Positions 8,376 to 17,760 of a stretch of DNA of 64,000 nucleotides are shown in pieces. The DNA is taken from assembly GCA_947497265.1 (NCBI GenBank), contig CANMFP010000001.1, forward strand, positions 744,001 to 808,000, written 5' to 3'. Positions within the stretch are counted from its first letter, which is position 1. Each line of letters opens with the position of its first letter. The notes beneath the pieces are model-generated. The model searched no databases, was not told where the DNA came from, and was given only the letters and a program-made list of their open reading frames with translations. The position numbers and the translations under genes are program-made. This DNA is from an uncultured Isoptericola sp. (GTDB taxonomy: Bacteria; Actinomycetota; Actinomycetes; Actinomycetales; Cellulomonadaceae).

Positions 8376-9857
8376 ATGGAAGCCCGCACCATCGCCCGAA
8401 CACAGCACACCCGGCACTCCCGGCGCACCGTCGCGGCACTCCTCGCCGCGTTCGTCACGGCACTCGCGCTCGTCGCCGGCTGGACCGTCGCCGCCGGCAT
8501 CCCGGCCCGCGCGGCCACCGTCGACCCGAACGCCTGGTACGTGCTCGTCAACCAGCACAGCGGCAAGGCGCTCGACGTCTACGAGGCCGCCACCGACGAC
8601 GGCGCCGGCATCGTCCAGTGGGAGCGCAACGACGGCGCCTGGCAGCAGTGGCGGTTCCTCGACTCCGGGGACGGCTATCACCGGCTGCAGTCGCGGCACA
8701 GCGGCAAGGTACTCGACGTCTCCGGCCGGTCGACCGCCGACGGCGCGGACGTGGTCCAGTGGGCCGACACCGGTGGGACGAACCAGCAGTTCCGCCTGGT
8801 CGACTCCGCCGACGGGACCGTCCGGCTGGTCAACCGCAACAGCGGCAAGGCGCTCGAGGTGTGGGAGTGGTCGACCGCTGACGGCGCCCGCGTCTCGCAG
8901 TTCGACGACCTCGACGGCGCGAACCAGCGCTGGAGCCTCGTACGCGTCGAGGGCGGTGGCGACGGCGGGACCGGGACCAGCTATCCCGGCCCCGGCCCCG
9001 TCACCGGCGACACCGGCCTGCACGACCCCGAGGTGACCCGGACGCCGTCCGGCGGCTACCTCGTGGCGAGCACCGGGCCCGGCGTCCCGCTCAAGACGTC
9101 GGACGACCGCACGCACTGGACCGACGCCGGCTCGGCGTTCCCCGACGGCACGCCGTGGGCCGACCCCTACACCGGCGGCAGCGCCCACCTGTGGGCGCCC
9201 GAGATCCACCACGCGAACGGTCAGTACTACCTCTGGTACTCGGCGTCGTCGTTCGGCGAGAACACCTCGGCGATCTTCCTGGCCACCAGCCCGTCCGGGG
9301 CCGCGGGCACCTGGACGCACCGCGGGAAGGTCGTCGAGTCCGGTGCGGGCGACGACTTCAACGCCATCGACCCCGACGTCTTCGTCGATGCCGACGGCTC
9401 CTGGTGGATGAGCTTCGGCTCGTTCTGGTCCGGCATCAAGATGATCCGCCTCGACCCGGACACCGGGGAACGCTCCGGGTCGGCGTTCCACTCGATCGCC
9501 GGCCGCGGCGGCGGCGCGATCGAGGCGCCGAGCATCCACCACCGCGACGGCTACTACTACCTGTACGTGTCGTTCGACTCCTGCTGCCAGGGCGCCGACA
9601 GCACGTACCGCGTCATGGTGGGCCGCTCGACCTCGGTCACCGGCCCGTACGTGGACCAGGCCGGCGTGCCGATGACGGACGGCGGCGGCACGGAGGTCCT
9701 GGCGAGCCACGGCTCGGTCCACGGCCCGGGCCACCAGACCGTCTTCAGCGACGCCGACGCCGACGTGCTGATGTACCACTACTACGCGGCGTCGGGAGCG
9801 TCGTTCCTGGGGATCAACCTGCTCCGGTACGACGACGGCTGGCCGTCGGTGTACTGA
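8376..9857 (+). CDS. Secreted GH43 arabinan endo-hydrolase with ricin-type lectin domain
   Basis: Predicted extracellular endo-1,5-alpha-L-arabinosidase. A long Sec signal (positive start, hydrophobic VAALLAAFVTALALVAGW, cleavage near ARAAT) leads into a beta-trefoil RICIN/CBM13 module (about 48-190, three repeats with NxxSGKAL and QW motifs), a short Gly/Pro linker, and a GH43 five-blade propeller to residue 493. Candidate catalytic acids lie in LHDPEV, AIDPDVF and GAIEAPS. The lectin is at the N-terminus. A CG-centred palindrome upstream suggests sugar repression, and the gene stands alone. Confidence 0.92.
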   Translation: MEARTIARTQHTRHSRRTVAALLAAFVTALALVAGWTVAAGIPARAATVDPNAWYVLVNQHSGKALDVYEAATDDGAGIVQWERNDGAWQQWRFLDSGDGYHRLQSRHSGKVLDVSGRSTADGADVVQWADTGGTNQQFRLVDSADGTVRLVNRNSGKALEVWEWSTADGARVSQFDDLDGANQRWSLVRVEGGGDGGTGTSYPGPGPVTGDTGLHDPEVTRTPSGGYLVASTGPGVPLKTSDDRTHWTDAGSAFPDGTPWADPYTGGSAHLWAPEIHHANGQYYLWYSASSFGENTSAIFLATSPSGAAGTWTHRGKVVESGAGDDFNAIDPDVFVDADGSWWMSFGSFWSGIKMIRLDPDTGERSGSAFHSIAGRGGGAIEAPSIHHRDGYYYLYVSFDSCCQGADSTYRVMVGRSTSVTGPYVDQAGVPMTDGGGTEVLASHGSVHGPGHQTVFSDADADVLMYHYYAASGASFLGINLLRYDDGWPSVY

Positions 9858-9874
9858 CACCCGGACGCCGGGTG
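9858..9874 (+). terminator. Short hairpin directly after arabinanase stop
   Basis: Perfect 7-bp stem CACCCGG / CCGGGTG with a 3-base loop starting right after the stop codon. Possible intrinsic terminator without a U-tract. Confidence 0.4.
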
Positions 9875-9950
9875 AGGCGCGCCACGATCCGCGTCCACCC
9901 GGCGTCGGCCGCAGTAGGCTTCCGGGGTGCGTCTCTGGACGGGAGCGACG

Positions 9951-11795
9951 ATGGCCGGACGACCGCTGGCAGCCTGGCTGCGTACCGACTCGGGTGCCGC
10001 CCTGCTGCTCCTGGGCGTCACCGCGCTCGCCCTGCTCTGGGCCAACTCGCCGCTGTCCGGCTCGTACGAGCACCTGTGGGAGACGCCGATCAACATCGAG
10101 GTCGGCGAGCTCGCCTTCGACATGGACCTGCACCACTGGATCAACGACGGCCTCATGGTGCTGTTCTTCTTCGTCGTCGGCCTCGAGGTACGCCAGGAGC
10201 TCTCGATCGGCTCCCTCCGCCGGCGCAGCCAGCGCCTGGTCCCGCTCGTCGCCGGCACCGTCGGCGTGGCGGTCCCCGCGCTGATCTATCTCGCGGTGGC
10301 CGGCCGGCAGGCACCCGAGGGCTGGGGCGTCGTCGTCGGCACGGACACCGCGTTCCTGCTCGGCGTGCTCGCCCTCGTCGGCCCGGCGATGTCGAACCAG
10401 CTCCGCGTCTTCCTGCTGACCCTGTCGGTGGTGGACGACTTCCTCGCGGTGACGATCATCGGCGTCGTCTACTCCGACGCGATACGGGTCGGCCCGCTGC
10501 TCCTCGCGCTGGCGTGCCTCGGCGCACTGTGGCTGCTGGGCCGCATGCGCGAGTGGCGCAGCGCCCCGTACGTGGTCGTGGTGGTCGTGCTGTGGGGGGC
10601 CACCGTGCAGGCCGGGGTGCACCCGTCCATCGCCGGGATGCTCGCAGGCCTGCTGGTGCCCGCCGCGCTCACCCGCCGTGACGACGTCGTGCGGACCAAG
10701 AACCTGTACCGCGCCTACTGGCAGTCCCCCAGCGCGAGCGTCGCCCGCGACGTCCACCTCGGCCTGGCGCGGTCCATCTCGGTGAACCACCGGCTGCACC
10801 AGGTGCTCAACACCCCGGTGCTCCTCGTCGTCGTGCCGCTGTTCGCGCTCGCGAACGCCGGGATCGACCTGCGGGGCGGCGCGCTCGGCGACGCGCTGGG
10901 CTCGTCAGTCACGTGGGGCGTGGTCGCCGGGCTGGTCGTCGGCAAGCTGGTGGGCATCAGCGTCGGCACGTGGGTGGCCGTCCGGCTCGGGCTCGGCACC
11001 CTGCCCGACGGCGTGGGGCCCGGCAGCGTGCTCGGCGGCGCGGCCCTGTCCGGGATCGGCTTCACCGTCTCGCTGCTCGTGGTCGACCTGGCCTTCGACG
11101 ACGCGGCGCAGCGCCAGGCCGCCACCGTGGGCGTGCTGCTCGCGCTGGTGATCGCCTCGCTGGTCGCCTGGGCACTGTTCGCCACAGCACGGGTGCGGTG
11201 GGGCGAGGAGAGCGCCGACCTGCCCCTGACGCTGGACCCGCCGGTCGACCTGCGCCACGACCACGTGCGGGGCGACCCCGACGCGCCGCACACCGTGGTG
11301 GAGTACTTCGACTTCGAGTGCCCGTTCTGCGCCCGGACCACCGGGATGTGGCGGGACCTGCGCGACCACTTCGGCGACCGCGTCCGGTACGTGGTGCGTC
11401 ACCTGCCGCAGGAGGACGTGCACCCTCGGGCGCTGCTCGCCGCCGTCGCGTCGGAGGCGGCGGCGCGGCAGGGCCGCTTCTGGGAGATGCACGACCTGCT
11501 GTTCGCCCACCAGTCCCGCCTCGAGGCGGAGGACCTGCGCGGCTACGCCGAGGAGCTCGGCCTGGACCTGGAGCAGTTCGACGCCGACCTCGCCGACGAC
11601 GCCCTGCACGCCCTCGTGCAGGACCACACCGTCAGCGCGGCGGCCAGCGGCGCCCGCGGGACACCGACGTTCTTCCTCGACGGCACCCGTCACCAGGGCT
11701 CCCACGACGCCCAGACGCTCATCGCGACGCTCGAGGCGCTGGACAGCGCCGACGGCCTCGCCGACCCGTCCCCACAACGCCGACGACGGCGCTGA
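9951..11795 (+). CDS. nhaA: NhaA Na+/H+ antiporter fused to a DsbA-like thioredoxin domain
   Basis: Sodium/proton antiporter for pH and Na+ homeostasis. Residues about 1-415 are NhaA-like, with many membrane helices and conserved segments DGLMVLFFFVVGLE, TDTAFLLGVLAL and VVDDFLAVTIIG (antiporter aspartates). From about residue 430 a DsbA/thioredoxin-4 fold follows, with redox motif CPFC in DFECPFCARTT and cis-Pro segment GTPTFFLDG. Such fusions are known in actinobacteria. ATG 9951 has a good GGGAG six bases upstream; GTG 9927 is an alternative. The substrate of the redox domain is unknown. Confidence 0.93.
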   Translation: MAGRPLAAWLRTDSGAALLLLGVTALALLWANSPLSGSYEHLWETPINIEVGELAFDMDLHHWINDGLMVLFFFVVGLEVRQELSIGSLRRRSQRLVPLVAGTVGVAVPALIYLAVAGRQAPEGWGVVVGTDTAFLLGVLALVGPAMSNQLRVFLLTLSVVDDFLAVTIIGVVYSDAIRVGPLLLALACLGALWLLGRMREWRSAPYVVVVVVLWGATVQAGVHPSIAGMLAGLLVPAALTRRDDVVRTKNLYRAYWQSPSASVARDVHLGLARSISVNHRLHQVLNTPVLLVVVPLFALANAGIDLRGGALGDALGSSVTWGVVAGLVVGKLVGISVGTWVAVRLGLGTLPDGVGPGSVLGGAALSGIGFTVSLLVVDLAFDDAAQRQAATVGVLLALVIASLVAWALFATARVRWGEESADLPLTLDPPVDLRHDHVRGDPDAPHTVVEYFDFECPFCARTTGMWRDLRDHFGDRVRYVVRHLPQEDVHPRALLAAVASEAAARQGRFWEMHDLLFAHQSRLEAEDLRGYAEELGLDLEQFDADLADDALHALVQDHTVSAAASGARGTPTFFLDGTRHQGSHDAQTLIATLEALDSADGLADPSPQRRRRR

Positions 11796-11819
11796 CGGCA
11801 GGTCCGCCGGGCCGCCGGC

Positions 11820-12281
11820 TCAGCAGCTGGGGCAGGGCACCTCTCCCGGGCGAGCTACGCCACGCTCCGCGCGGACCCTGTCCCACCACGCCTGCGCCCG
11901 GTCCAGCAGCGGCGCCGTGCGCTCCCAGAGCGTCGGGCGGCGGGTGCTGACCCGGAACGTCGTGGCCGCCGCAGCGTCCGAGACGACGGCGGAGACCCGC
12001 TCCGGGGCGCAGTGCCCGTACTTCGCCCGGTAGGCGTCGTCGAGCGGGCCGTGCACCTCGGGCGCCACCTCGGCGAGCGTCACGTGGTGCACGACGTCGG
12101 CCACCCGCACGCGTGCCCCGCCACCGCCCGGGTGCAGCCGTTCCCCGCCTGGCGCCGACCGCACGTAGAGGTCGTGGCCGAGGGACACCACCCACGCCGG
12201 GTTCCCCGGGCCTGACCCGTCGCTCGTGAGCAGCTGGGCGGTGGGAAGGGACGCGAGGTCCTGCAGGGTGGTGTCGGTCAT
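11820..12281 (-). CDS. DUF2255-family protein
   Basis: A 153-residue cytoplasmic protein resembling the small DUF2255 family (function unknown; it has a flavin-reductase or pyridoxamine-oxidase-like feel around LYVRSAPGGE). It carries a short C-terminal extension ending CPSC. ATG 12281 follows GAGGAGACC; a TTG one codon earlier is also possible. It is convergent with nhaA and divergent from the ROK regulator. Confidence 0.6.
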   Translation of the reverse strand: MTDTTLQDLASLPTAQLLTSDGSGPGNPAWVVSLGHDLYVRSAPGGERLHPGGGGARVRVADVVHHVTLAEVAPEVHGPLDDAYRAKYGHCAPERVSAVVSDAAAATTFRVSTRRPTLWERTAPLLDRAQAWWDRVRAERGVARPGEVPCPSC

Positions 12282-12430
12282 CAAGGTCTCCTCGCGGCGG
12301 TGCGTCAGGGTCGTGCTGGGCGGGCTCGGGTGGATGTGGTCTCCTCAGAGGGGGTGTGCGTCCAATCCGGTGGAACCCCGCTGTCGCCCCGGCTATTCCG
12401 GCAGCAGGAGGCCCGCCCTTCCTAGGCCTG

Positions 12431-12454
12431 CTTTTGCCGATCATGAAGCAAAAG
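12431..12454. promoter_or_regulatory. Inverted repeat CTTTTGC-N10-GCAAAAG upstream of ROK gene
   Basis: Perfect 7-bp arms, about 60 bases before the ROK start and in the divergent space with the DUF2255 gene. A plausible autoregulatory operator; the AT-rich arms stand out in the GC-rich background. Confidence 0.45.
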
Positions 12455-12513
12455 ATGACCTTTCGGGGCACAACTTCCCTCGCAGAGCTCGATCTATGTG
12501 GTTGACTCTCCGC

Positions 12514-13716
12514 ATGGCGACCGTTTCGGCACCCGAGCTCGGTGCCGTCCTGCGGCTGCTCCGCGACGGGCGTTACCGCACCCGCGCCGAGCTAGCGCGC
12601 ACGGCCGGGCTCTCCCGCTCCACGATGTCCGCGCGTATCGACGAGCTCCTGCGCCTCGGCCTCGCAGCCACGGTCGGCGACGCCGGATCCACCGGAGGCC
12701 GGCCCGCCGCGACGTTCGCGCTCGCACCCGGCTCCCGGCTCGTCGCCGGCGTCGACCTCGGCGCCACCCACGCGCGGGTCTCCGTCACCGACCTCACGGG
12801 CCGCGAGCTCACCGAGCACATGGAGCAGCTCCACATCGCCGACGGCCCGGACGTCGTGCTCGACCGGGTCGCCGAGATCCTCGTGGGGCTGGTCGCCGGC
12901 CTCGACCGGCCTATGAGCGACGTGGTGGGCGTGGGGGTCGGCGTCCCGGGACCGGTCGACCACACCACGGGCCGCCCGACCAAGCCGCCGATCATGCCGG
13001 GCTGGGACGGCAGCGACGTCGTGGGAGCGCTCCGACAACGTCTCGGGGACGTCGCCGTGCTCGTCGACAACGACGTGAACCTCATGGCTCTCGGCGAGCA
13101 CGCGACCGCCCTGCCCGCCGTCGGCCACCTGCTCTACGTCAAGGTCGCCACCGGCATCGGCTCCGGCATCGTGGCCGACGGCAGGATCCACCGCGGCGCG
13201 CAGGGCAGCGCCGGCGACCTCGGCCATATCGCCGTCCCCGGGGCGAAACCGGTCCGCTGCACGTGCGGCAACAGCGGGTGCCTCGAAGCCATCGCGGGCG
13301 GTGCCGCCGTCGCCGCCCGCCTCGCCGCCCAGGGCCTCGCCGCGGAGAGCACCAACGACGTCGTCGAGCTCGTCCGGCACGGCGACCTCCGCGCCGCCGC
13401 GGCGGTCCGCGACGCCGGCCGGTCGATCGGTGCCGTGCTCGCCGGCTGCGTCAGCCTGCTCAACCCGTCCGCCGTCGTCGTCGGCGGATCCATGTCACGA
13501 GCCGGCGAGCACCTCATCGCCGGCATCCGCGAGATCGTCTACTCCCGGTCGCTGCCGCTGGCGACCCAGCACCTGCGCGTCGTCACCAGCATCGCCGGGC
13601 CGCGTGCCGGTGTGCTCGGCGGCGCGCACGCCGCCACCGAGCACGCCTTCGCCCACCCGGAGCTCCTCACCGGCGAGACCGTCAGCCCACCGGGCTCGGC
13701 AGCCGCGACAGCCTGA
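12514..13716 (+). CDS. ROK-family transcriptional regulator (NagC/XylR-like)
   Basis: Sugar-responsive repressor. An N-terminal winged helix (LRDGRYRTRAELARTAGLSR, residues about 12-60) precedes a ROK kinase-like domain. That domain has the phosphate-binding start VAGVDLGATHARV, the DNDVN segment, and the ROK zinc motif CTCGNSGCLEA (CxCGxxGCxE). No Shine-Dalgarno is clear; ATG 12496 is an in-frame alternative. The 3' end overlaps the converging last gene of the ebo operon by 35 bases. Whether it regulates that operon or a sugar locus is unknown. Confidence 0.88.
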   Translation: MATVSAPELGAVLRLLRDGRYRTRAELARTAGLSRSTMSARIDELLRLGLAATVGDAGSTGGRPAATFALAPGSRLVAGVDLGATHARVSVTDLTGRELTEHMEQLHIADGPDVVLDRVAEILVGLVAGLDRPMSDVVGVGVGVPGPVDHTTGRPTKPPIMPGWDGSDVVGALRQRLGDVAVLVDNDVNLMALGEHATALPAVGHLLYVKVATGIGSGIVADGRIHRGAQGSAGDLGHIAVPGAKPVRCTCGNSGCLEAIAGGAAVAARLAAQGLAAESTNDVVELVRHGDLRAAAAVRDAGRSIGAVLAGCVSLLNPSAVVVGGSMSRAGEHLIAGIREIVYSRSLPLATQHLRVVTSIAGPRAGVLGGAHAATEHAFAHPELLTGETVSPPGSAAATA

Positions 13717-15055
13717 GCAGCAGGTCCCGCACCTCGGTCGCCTCCAGGCGCTCCGTGCCCAACGGCACCGAGGACAGCAGCACCGGGCCGTCCGCCGGGT
13801 CCGCCGGCAGGCGACCGTGAGTGCCCCGCACCGGCGACGGGTCGAGCGGCACCACCCGCAGCGCGGACCGCAGGCCCGTCTTCTTGCGCAGCACGTGCAG
13901 CAGCGCCCGCGCCTTCACCCAGCGGTCCGCGGGGTCCCAGAACAGCTCGGCCGGGTCGAACCCCGGCTTCTTGTGGATCTCCACCGACCGCGCGAAGTCC
14001 GGCGCCTTCGCGTCGTCCAGCCAGTAGTAGTAGGTGAACCAGGCGTCGGGCTCGGCGACCAGCACCAGGTCTCCCGCCCGCTCGTGGTCCAGCCCGTACG
14101 CGGCGCGGCCCTCGGCGTCCAGCACCTCGGCCACACCGGGCAGCGCGGCCAGCAGCTCGGAGACCTCGGCCAGGTCGGCCTCGTCCGGCACGTAGACGTG
14201 CGCCACCTGGTGGTCCGCCACGGCGAACGCCCGCGACGTCCACGGGTCCAGCAGCTCGCCCGTGGCGTTCGTGTGCACGTGCAGCAGGCCCGCACGGCGC
14301 AGGGCCCGGTTGACGTCCACCGGGCGGCGCGCCGCCGTGATCCCGTACTCGCTGAGCGCGACGACGGTGGTGCCGGTCCGCTCGGCGTCGTCGAGCAGCG
14401 GGGCGAGCACCTCGTCGACCGCCTGCGCGGCCGCCACCGCCTCGGGTCCGTCCGGGCCGAACCGCTGCAGGTCGTAGTCGAGGTGCGGCACGTACACCAG
14501 CGTCATGTCGTGGTCCGGCAGCAGCCGCCGCGCGGCCGCCACGATCCACCGCGAGGAGGCGATGCTCGCCGTCGGCCCCCAGTAGGTGAACAGCGGGAAC
14601 GGACCCAGCTCGGACTCCAGCTCGTCGTGCAGCTCCGGCGGCCACGTCCAGCAGTCCGGCTCCTTGCGGCCGTCGGCGCGGTAGACGGGACGCGGGGTGA
14701 TCGTCGTGTCCGCCGTCGACCCCATGGCGTACCACCAGCACACGTTGGCGACCCGGTAGCCCGGCTGCTCGTGCCGGATCGTCTCCCAGACCTTCTCGCC
14801 CTGGACCAGCCGGTGGTGCTGACGCCACAGCAGCGGCTCGCCCAGGTCGCGGAAGTACCAGCCGTTGCCCACGATGCCGTGGTCCCGGGGCATCCGGCCC
14901 GTGAGGAACGTCGACTGCACCGAGCAGGTCACCGCCGGGAGCACCGTCCCCAGCTCCGCCCGTCCGCCACCCTCGGTCAGCGCCCGCAGGCGCGGCATGT
15001 GCTCCAGCAGGCGTGGGGTCAGCCCGACCACGTCGAGCACCAGCATCCGGTTCAC
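13682..15055 (-). CDS. eboF: EboF-like alkaline-phosphatase/nucleotide-pyrophosphatase-fold protein
   Basis: Last gene of the ebo-type operon. A 457-residue protein of the alkaline phosphatase/phosphodiesterase superfamily: metal and nucleophile motifs appear as LVLDVVG at the start, VTCSVQSTFLTG with the candidate Thr nucleophile, DHGIVGNGWYF, and VALSEYG. No signal peptide is seen. GTG 15055 overlaps the EboE stop in GTGA, showing coupling. Ebo clusters are known for moving or processing a metabolite, as with the scytonemin precursor in cyanobacteria; the substrate here is unknown. Confidence 0.85.
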   Translation of the reverse strand: MNRMLVLDVVGLTPRLLEHMPRLRALTEGGGRAELGTVLPAVTCSVQSTFLTGRMPRDHGIVGNGWYFRDLGEPLLWRQHHRLVQGEKVWETIRHEQPGYRVANVCWWYAMGSTADTTITPRPVYRADGRKEPDCWTWPPELHDELESELGPFPLFTYWGPTASIASSRWIVAAARRLLPDHDMTLVYVPHLDYDLQRFGPDGPEAVAAAQAVDEVLAPLLDDAERTGTTVVALSEYGITAARRPVDVNRALRRAGLLHVHTNATGELLDPWTSRAFAVADHQVAHVYVPDEADLAEVSELLAALPGVAEVLDAEGRAAYGLDHERAGDLVLVAEPDAWFTYYYWLDDAKAPDFARSVEIHKKPGFDPAELFWDPADRWVKARALLHVLRKKTGLRSALRVVPLDPSPVRGTHGRLPADPADGPVLLSSVPLGTERLEATEVRDLLLRLSRLPSPVG

Positions 15056-16230
15056 AGGACCTCCATCCCTCGGTCGACGAGCTGCGCGCGCGTCCAGTCC
15101 AGCTCCGCCGCGATGCCGGCCACCAGGCCGTCGTCGTCGCGGGGCCGCAGGTGCGCGGGCAGCACCGACCACGTGTACGTCTCGGTCTCCAGGTGCTCCA
15201 CGAGCGGGTGCGCACCACCGACCAGGAGCCCGAGCGCGTCCGTCAGGACCTCCCGGGTGCTCCGCAGCGGCGGGCGCGGGTCGGCGTGCAGCGGCACGTG
15301 GACGTGCACCCGCCACGGCCCGTCGCCGGGCAGGCCCGCCGAGCCCGCCACGCGGCCGAGCGCGTCCGGCAGGTCGTCACGGCGGTCCACCGACGCCTCC
15401 TGCTGCTCGCGCACCTGGTGCAGGAACCGCGCCTCCACGAACTCCTCCAGCGCGGCCAGCGCCTCGGGGTCCGTCGGGTCGTCGCAGTGCAGCGCCGCCG
15501 AGACCTGCGTCTTGACCACGTCGACCCCCGCACCGTGGAGCTGCGCGAGCGCCGCGGCGGGGTCCTCGAACTCGGTGGCCAGGTGGCACAGGTCGAGGCA
15601 GGCGCCCAGCCGCTCGGTATCGACCCCGTCCAGGTGCTCGACGAGGCCGCTGGTCGTCTCGGCGACGCAGCCGGGCTCGGGCTCGAACGCGACCCGCACC
15701 GTACGACCGGTGCGGTCCTCCAGCTCCCCGAGCCCCTCGGCGAGCCGGTCGACCCGGTCGCGGGCCGCGGCGGCACGGTCGGCGTCCCAGGGCTCGCGCC
15801 AGCCCAGCGGCAGCGTGCTGATGCTGCCGCGCGTGACGTCGTCGGGCAGGAGCTCGCCGAGAACCTGCGCGCAGTCGAGGGTGTACTCGAGGCGGGCGTC
15901 CTCGGTCCAGTCCGGCCGGTAGACCGCCTTCTTGACCACCGGCGCGTGGAAGTTGCCGTACGGGAACGCGTTGACCGTGACGACCTCCAGTCCCTCGTGG
16001 TCGAGCGCCTTGCGCAGCAGACCGACGGCGGCGGGATCGGCCGCGAGCCGACGCGTCGCCTCGGCGGGGAGCCACAGGCCGAGACCGAGGCGGTCCACCC
16101 CGAGCCGCCGCCGCACGGGGCCGCCGAACCGCCGGAGCTGGTCGACGAGCCCGTCGACGTCCTGCGCCGGGTGGACGTTGGTGCCGTAGGACACGTGCAG
16201 GACGCTCCCGTCGGGGTGGCGCAGACGCAC
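15052..16230 (-). CDS. eboE: Metabolite traffic protein EboE (xylose-isomerase-like TIM barrel)
   Basis: A 392-residue TIM-barrel protein of the sugar phosphate isomerase/epimerase clan. It has typical EboE features: an N-terminal SYGTNVHPAQDVDG, metal-site style segments FEPEPGC and CLDLCHLA, and HVHVPLH. GTG 16230 lies 3 bases after the EboB stop and the end overlaps eboF. Known ebo clusters pair this barrel with a TatD barrel (EboB) and a UbiA-like protein (EboC). The substrate is unknown. Confidence 0.87.
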   Translation of the reverse strand: MRLRHPDGSVLHVSYGTNVHPAQDVDGLVDQLRRFGGPVRRRLGVDRLGLGLWLPAEATRRLAADPAAVGLLRKALDHEGLEVVTVNAFPYGNFHAPVVKKAVYRPDWTEDARLEYTLDCAQVLGELLPDDVTRGSISTLPLGWREPWDADRAAAARDRVDRLAEGLGELEDRTGRTVRVAFEPEPGCVAETTSGLVEHLDGVDTERLGACLDLCHLATEFEDPAAALAQLHGAGVDVVKTQVSAALHCDDPTDPEALAALEEFVEARFLHQVREQQEASVDRRDDLPDALGRVAGSAGLPGDGPWRVHVHVPLHADPRPPLRSTREVLTDALGLLVGGAHPLVEHLETETYTWSVLPAHLRPRDDDGLVAGIAAELDWTRAQLVDRGMEVL

Positions 16231-16233
16231 GGC

Positions 16234-17133
16234 TCAGCCCTCCGAGCCCGCGGTCGGCACGCCCTGCGACCCGCCCGGCGCGAGCGGCTCACCACGCTGC
16301 AGCGTGTTGCCCGCGAAGTCCCCGGCGTCGTCGACCACGTCGTCGAGCAGCAACCGGCCGCTCTGGCCGTAGAACGCCACCGGGTTGCGCCAGAGCACGT
16401 GGTCCACGTCGTCGTCGGTGTAGCCGCCCTCGAGCATGGCCCGGCCCGTGCGGTACGTCTTCAACGGGTCGGAACGTCCCCAGTCCGCCGCCGAGTTGAC
16501 CAGCGCGCGGTCCAGGCCGCGGCGGTCCAGGATCGCGACCATCCGGTCCTCGTCCATCTTGGTGTCCGGGTAGACGGAGAACCCGGCCCAGCAGCCCGCG
16601 TCGTCGACCAGGTCGACGGTCTTCTCGTTGAGGTGGTCCACGAGGACGCGCTCCGGCGGCAGGCCCACCTGCCGCACGATCTCCAGGGTGCGCCGGGTGC
16701 CGGCCACCTTGTCGCGGTGCGGGGTGTGGACCATGACGGGCAGGTCGTGCTCGCCGGCCAGCTCGAGCTGGCGGACCATCACCTTCTCCTCGGCGTCGGT
16801 CATCGAGTCGAAGCCGACCTCGCCGACGGCGACCACGCCGTCCTTCTCCAGGTAGCGCGGGAGCAGGTCGAGCACCTCCAGCAGCCGCGGGTCGTTCGCC
16901 TCCTTCGGGTTCAGCGCGATGGTGGCGTGGTGGGCGATGCCGAACTGCGCGGCCCGGAACCTCTCCCACCCCAGCAGCGCGTCGAAGTAGTCGACGAACG
17001 AGCCGACCGACGTGCGCGGCTGCCCCAGCCAGAACGCGGGCTCGACGACGGCGCGCACCCCGGCGGCGTGCATCGCCTCGTAGTCGTCGGTCGTCCGGGA
17101 GGTCATGTGGATGTGCGGGTCGAAGATGCGCAC
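16234..17133 (-). CDS. eboB: EboB-like TatD-family metal hydrolase
   Basis: A 299-residue TatD-type TIM barrel. Metal ligands can be placed in the N-terminal DPHIHM, GEVGFD, MVHTPH and LVDHLNE. The start is GTG 17133, with GAGGAG upstream, and the barrel begins within three residues. It lies between eboA (48-base gap) and eboE (3-base gap). It is probably a hydrolase on the ebo metabolite rather than a DNase, judging from context only. Confidence 0.88.
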   Translation of the reverse strand: MRIFDPHIHMTSRTTDDYEAMHAAGVRAVVEPAFWLGQPRTSVGSFVDYFDALLGWERFRAAQFGIAHHATIALNPKEANDPRLLEVLDLLPRYLEKDGVVAVGEVGFDSMTDAEEKVMVRQLELAGEHDLPVMVHTPHRDKVAGTRRTLEIVRQVGLPPERVLVDHLNEKTVDLVDDAGCWAGFSVYPDTKMDEDRMVAILDRRGLDRALVNSAADWGRSDPLKTYRTGRAMLEGGYTDDDVDHVLWRNPVAFYGQSGRLLLDDVVDDAGDFAGNTLQRGEPLAPGGSQGVPTAGSEG

Positions 17134-17180
17134 GGCACTCTCCTCGGGTCGGTCCGCGGCGTCGCGGAGGGATCGGTCGG

Positions 17181-17756
17181 TCAGTGGTCGGCGGAGGCCA
17201 GCAGCCGCAGCGCGTCCTCGGGGACGTCGCGCCCGGCGGCCTCGCGCTCCTCGGCGAACGCGCGCACCATCCGGTCGAGCTCGGCATCGCGGCGGGCGTC
17301 CAGGGCCGCGACGGAGGCCAGCGGGACGCCGGTGAACAGGCACTTCAGGACGCCGTGGCGCCAGGCGTCGGCCGGCAGGTGCGCGGCGGCGTACGGGCCC
17401 ATCGCGACGGCCACCAGCCGGGTGTCGTTGGTCCGCAGCGCGTCGAGGACGACGGGCACCGCGCCGTCGCCGAGCCCGAGCTCCTCGAGGTCGGGCAGCG
17501 CCATCAGCACGGCGCGGCGCTCGTCGGCGTCGCCCACGGCGTACTGCCCGGCGACGACGTCGGCCGCGACGTCCGGCCCCGCCGTCTCGCACGCGGCCAC
17601 CAGCAGCCGGGACCGCGCGACGTCCTCGATCCGGCGGCCGTCCAGACCCGGGCCGCGACCGACCACCCGGGCTGCGCGGGCGGAGACCCGGGGCAGCGCC
17701 GCGGGATCGTGCCGCACCTCCCCGACGAGCACGGCGAGACGTTCCTCGGCGGTCAT
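17181..17756 (-). CDS. eboA: EboA-domain protein
   Basis: A 191-residue mostly helical protein matching the look of EboA: LPRVSARAARVVGRGPL-type start, then LVAACETAGPDVAADV, and the conserved end of the family around PYAAAHLPADAWRHGVLKC with VPLASVAALDARRDAELDRM. The start ATG 17756 is set by a perfect AGGAGG upstream, inside the end of the preceding gene. EboA has no known enzymatic activity; it is a marker of the cluster. Confidence 0.82.
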   Translation of the reverse strand: MTAEERLAVLVGEVRHDPAALPRVSARAARVVGRGPGLDGRRIEDVARSRLLVAACETAGPDVAADVVAGQYAVGDADERRAVLMALPDLEELGLGDGAVPVVLDALRTNDTRLVAVAMGPYAAAHLPADAWRHGVLKCLFTGVPLASVAALDARRDAELDRMVRAFAEEREAAGRDVPEDALRLLASADH

Positions 17757-17760
17757 CTGG

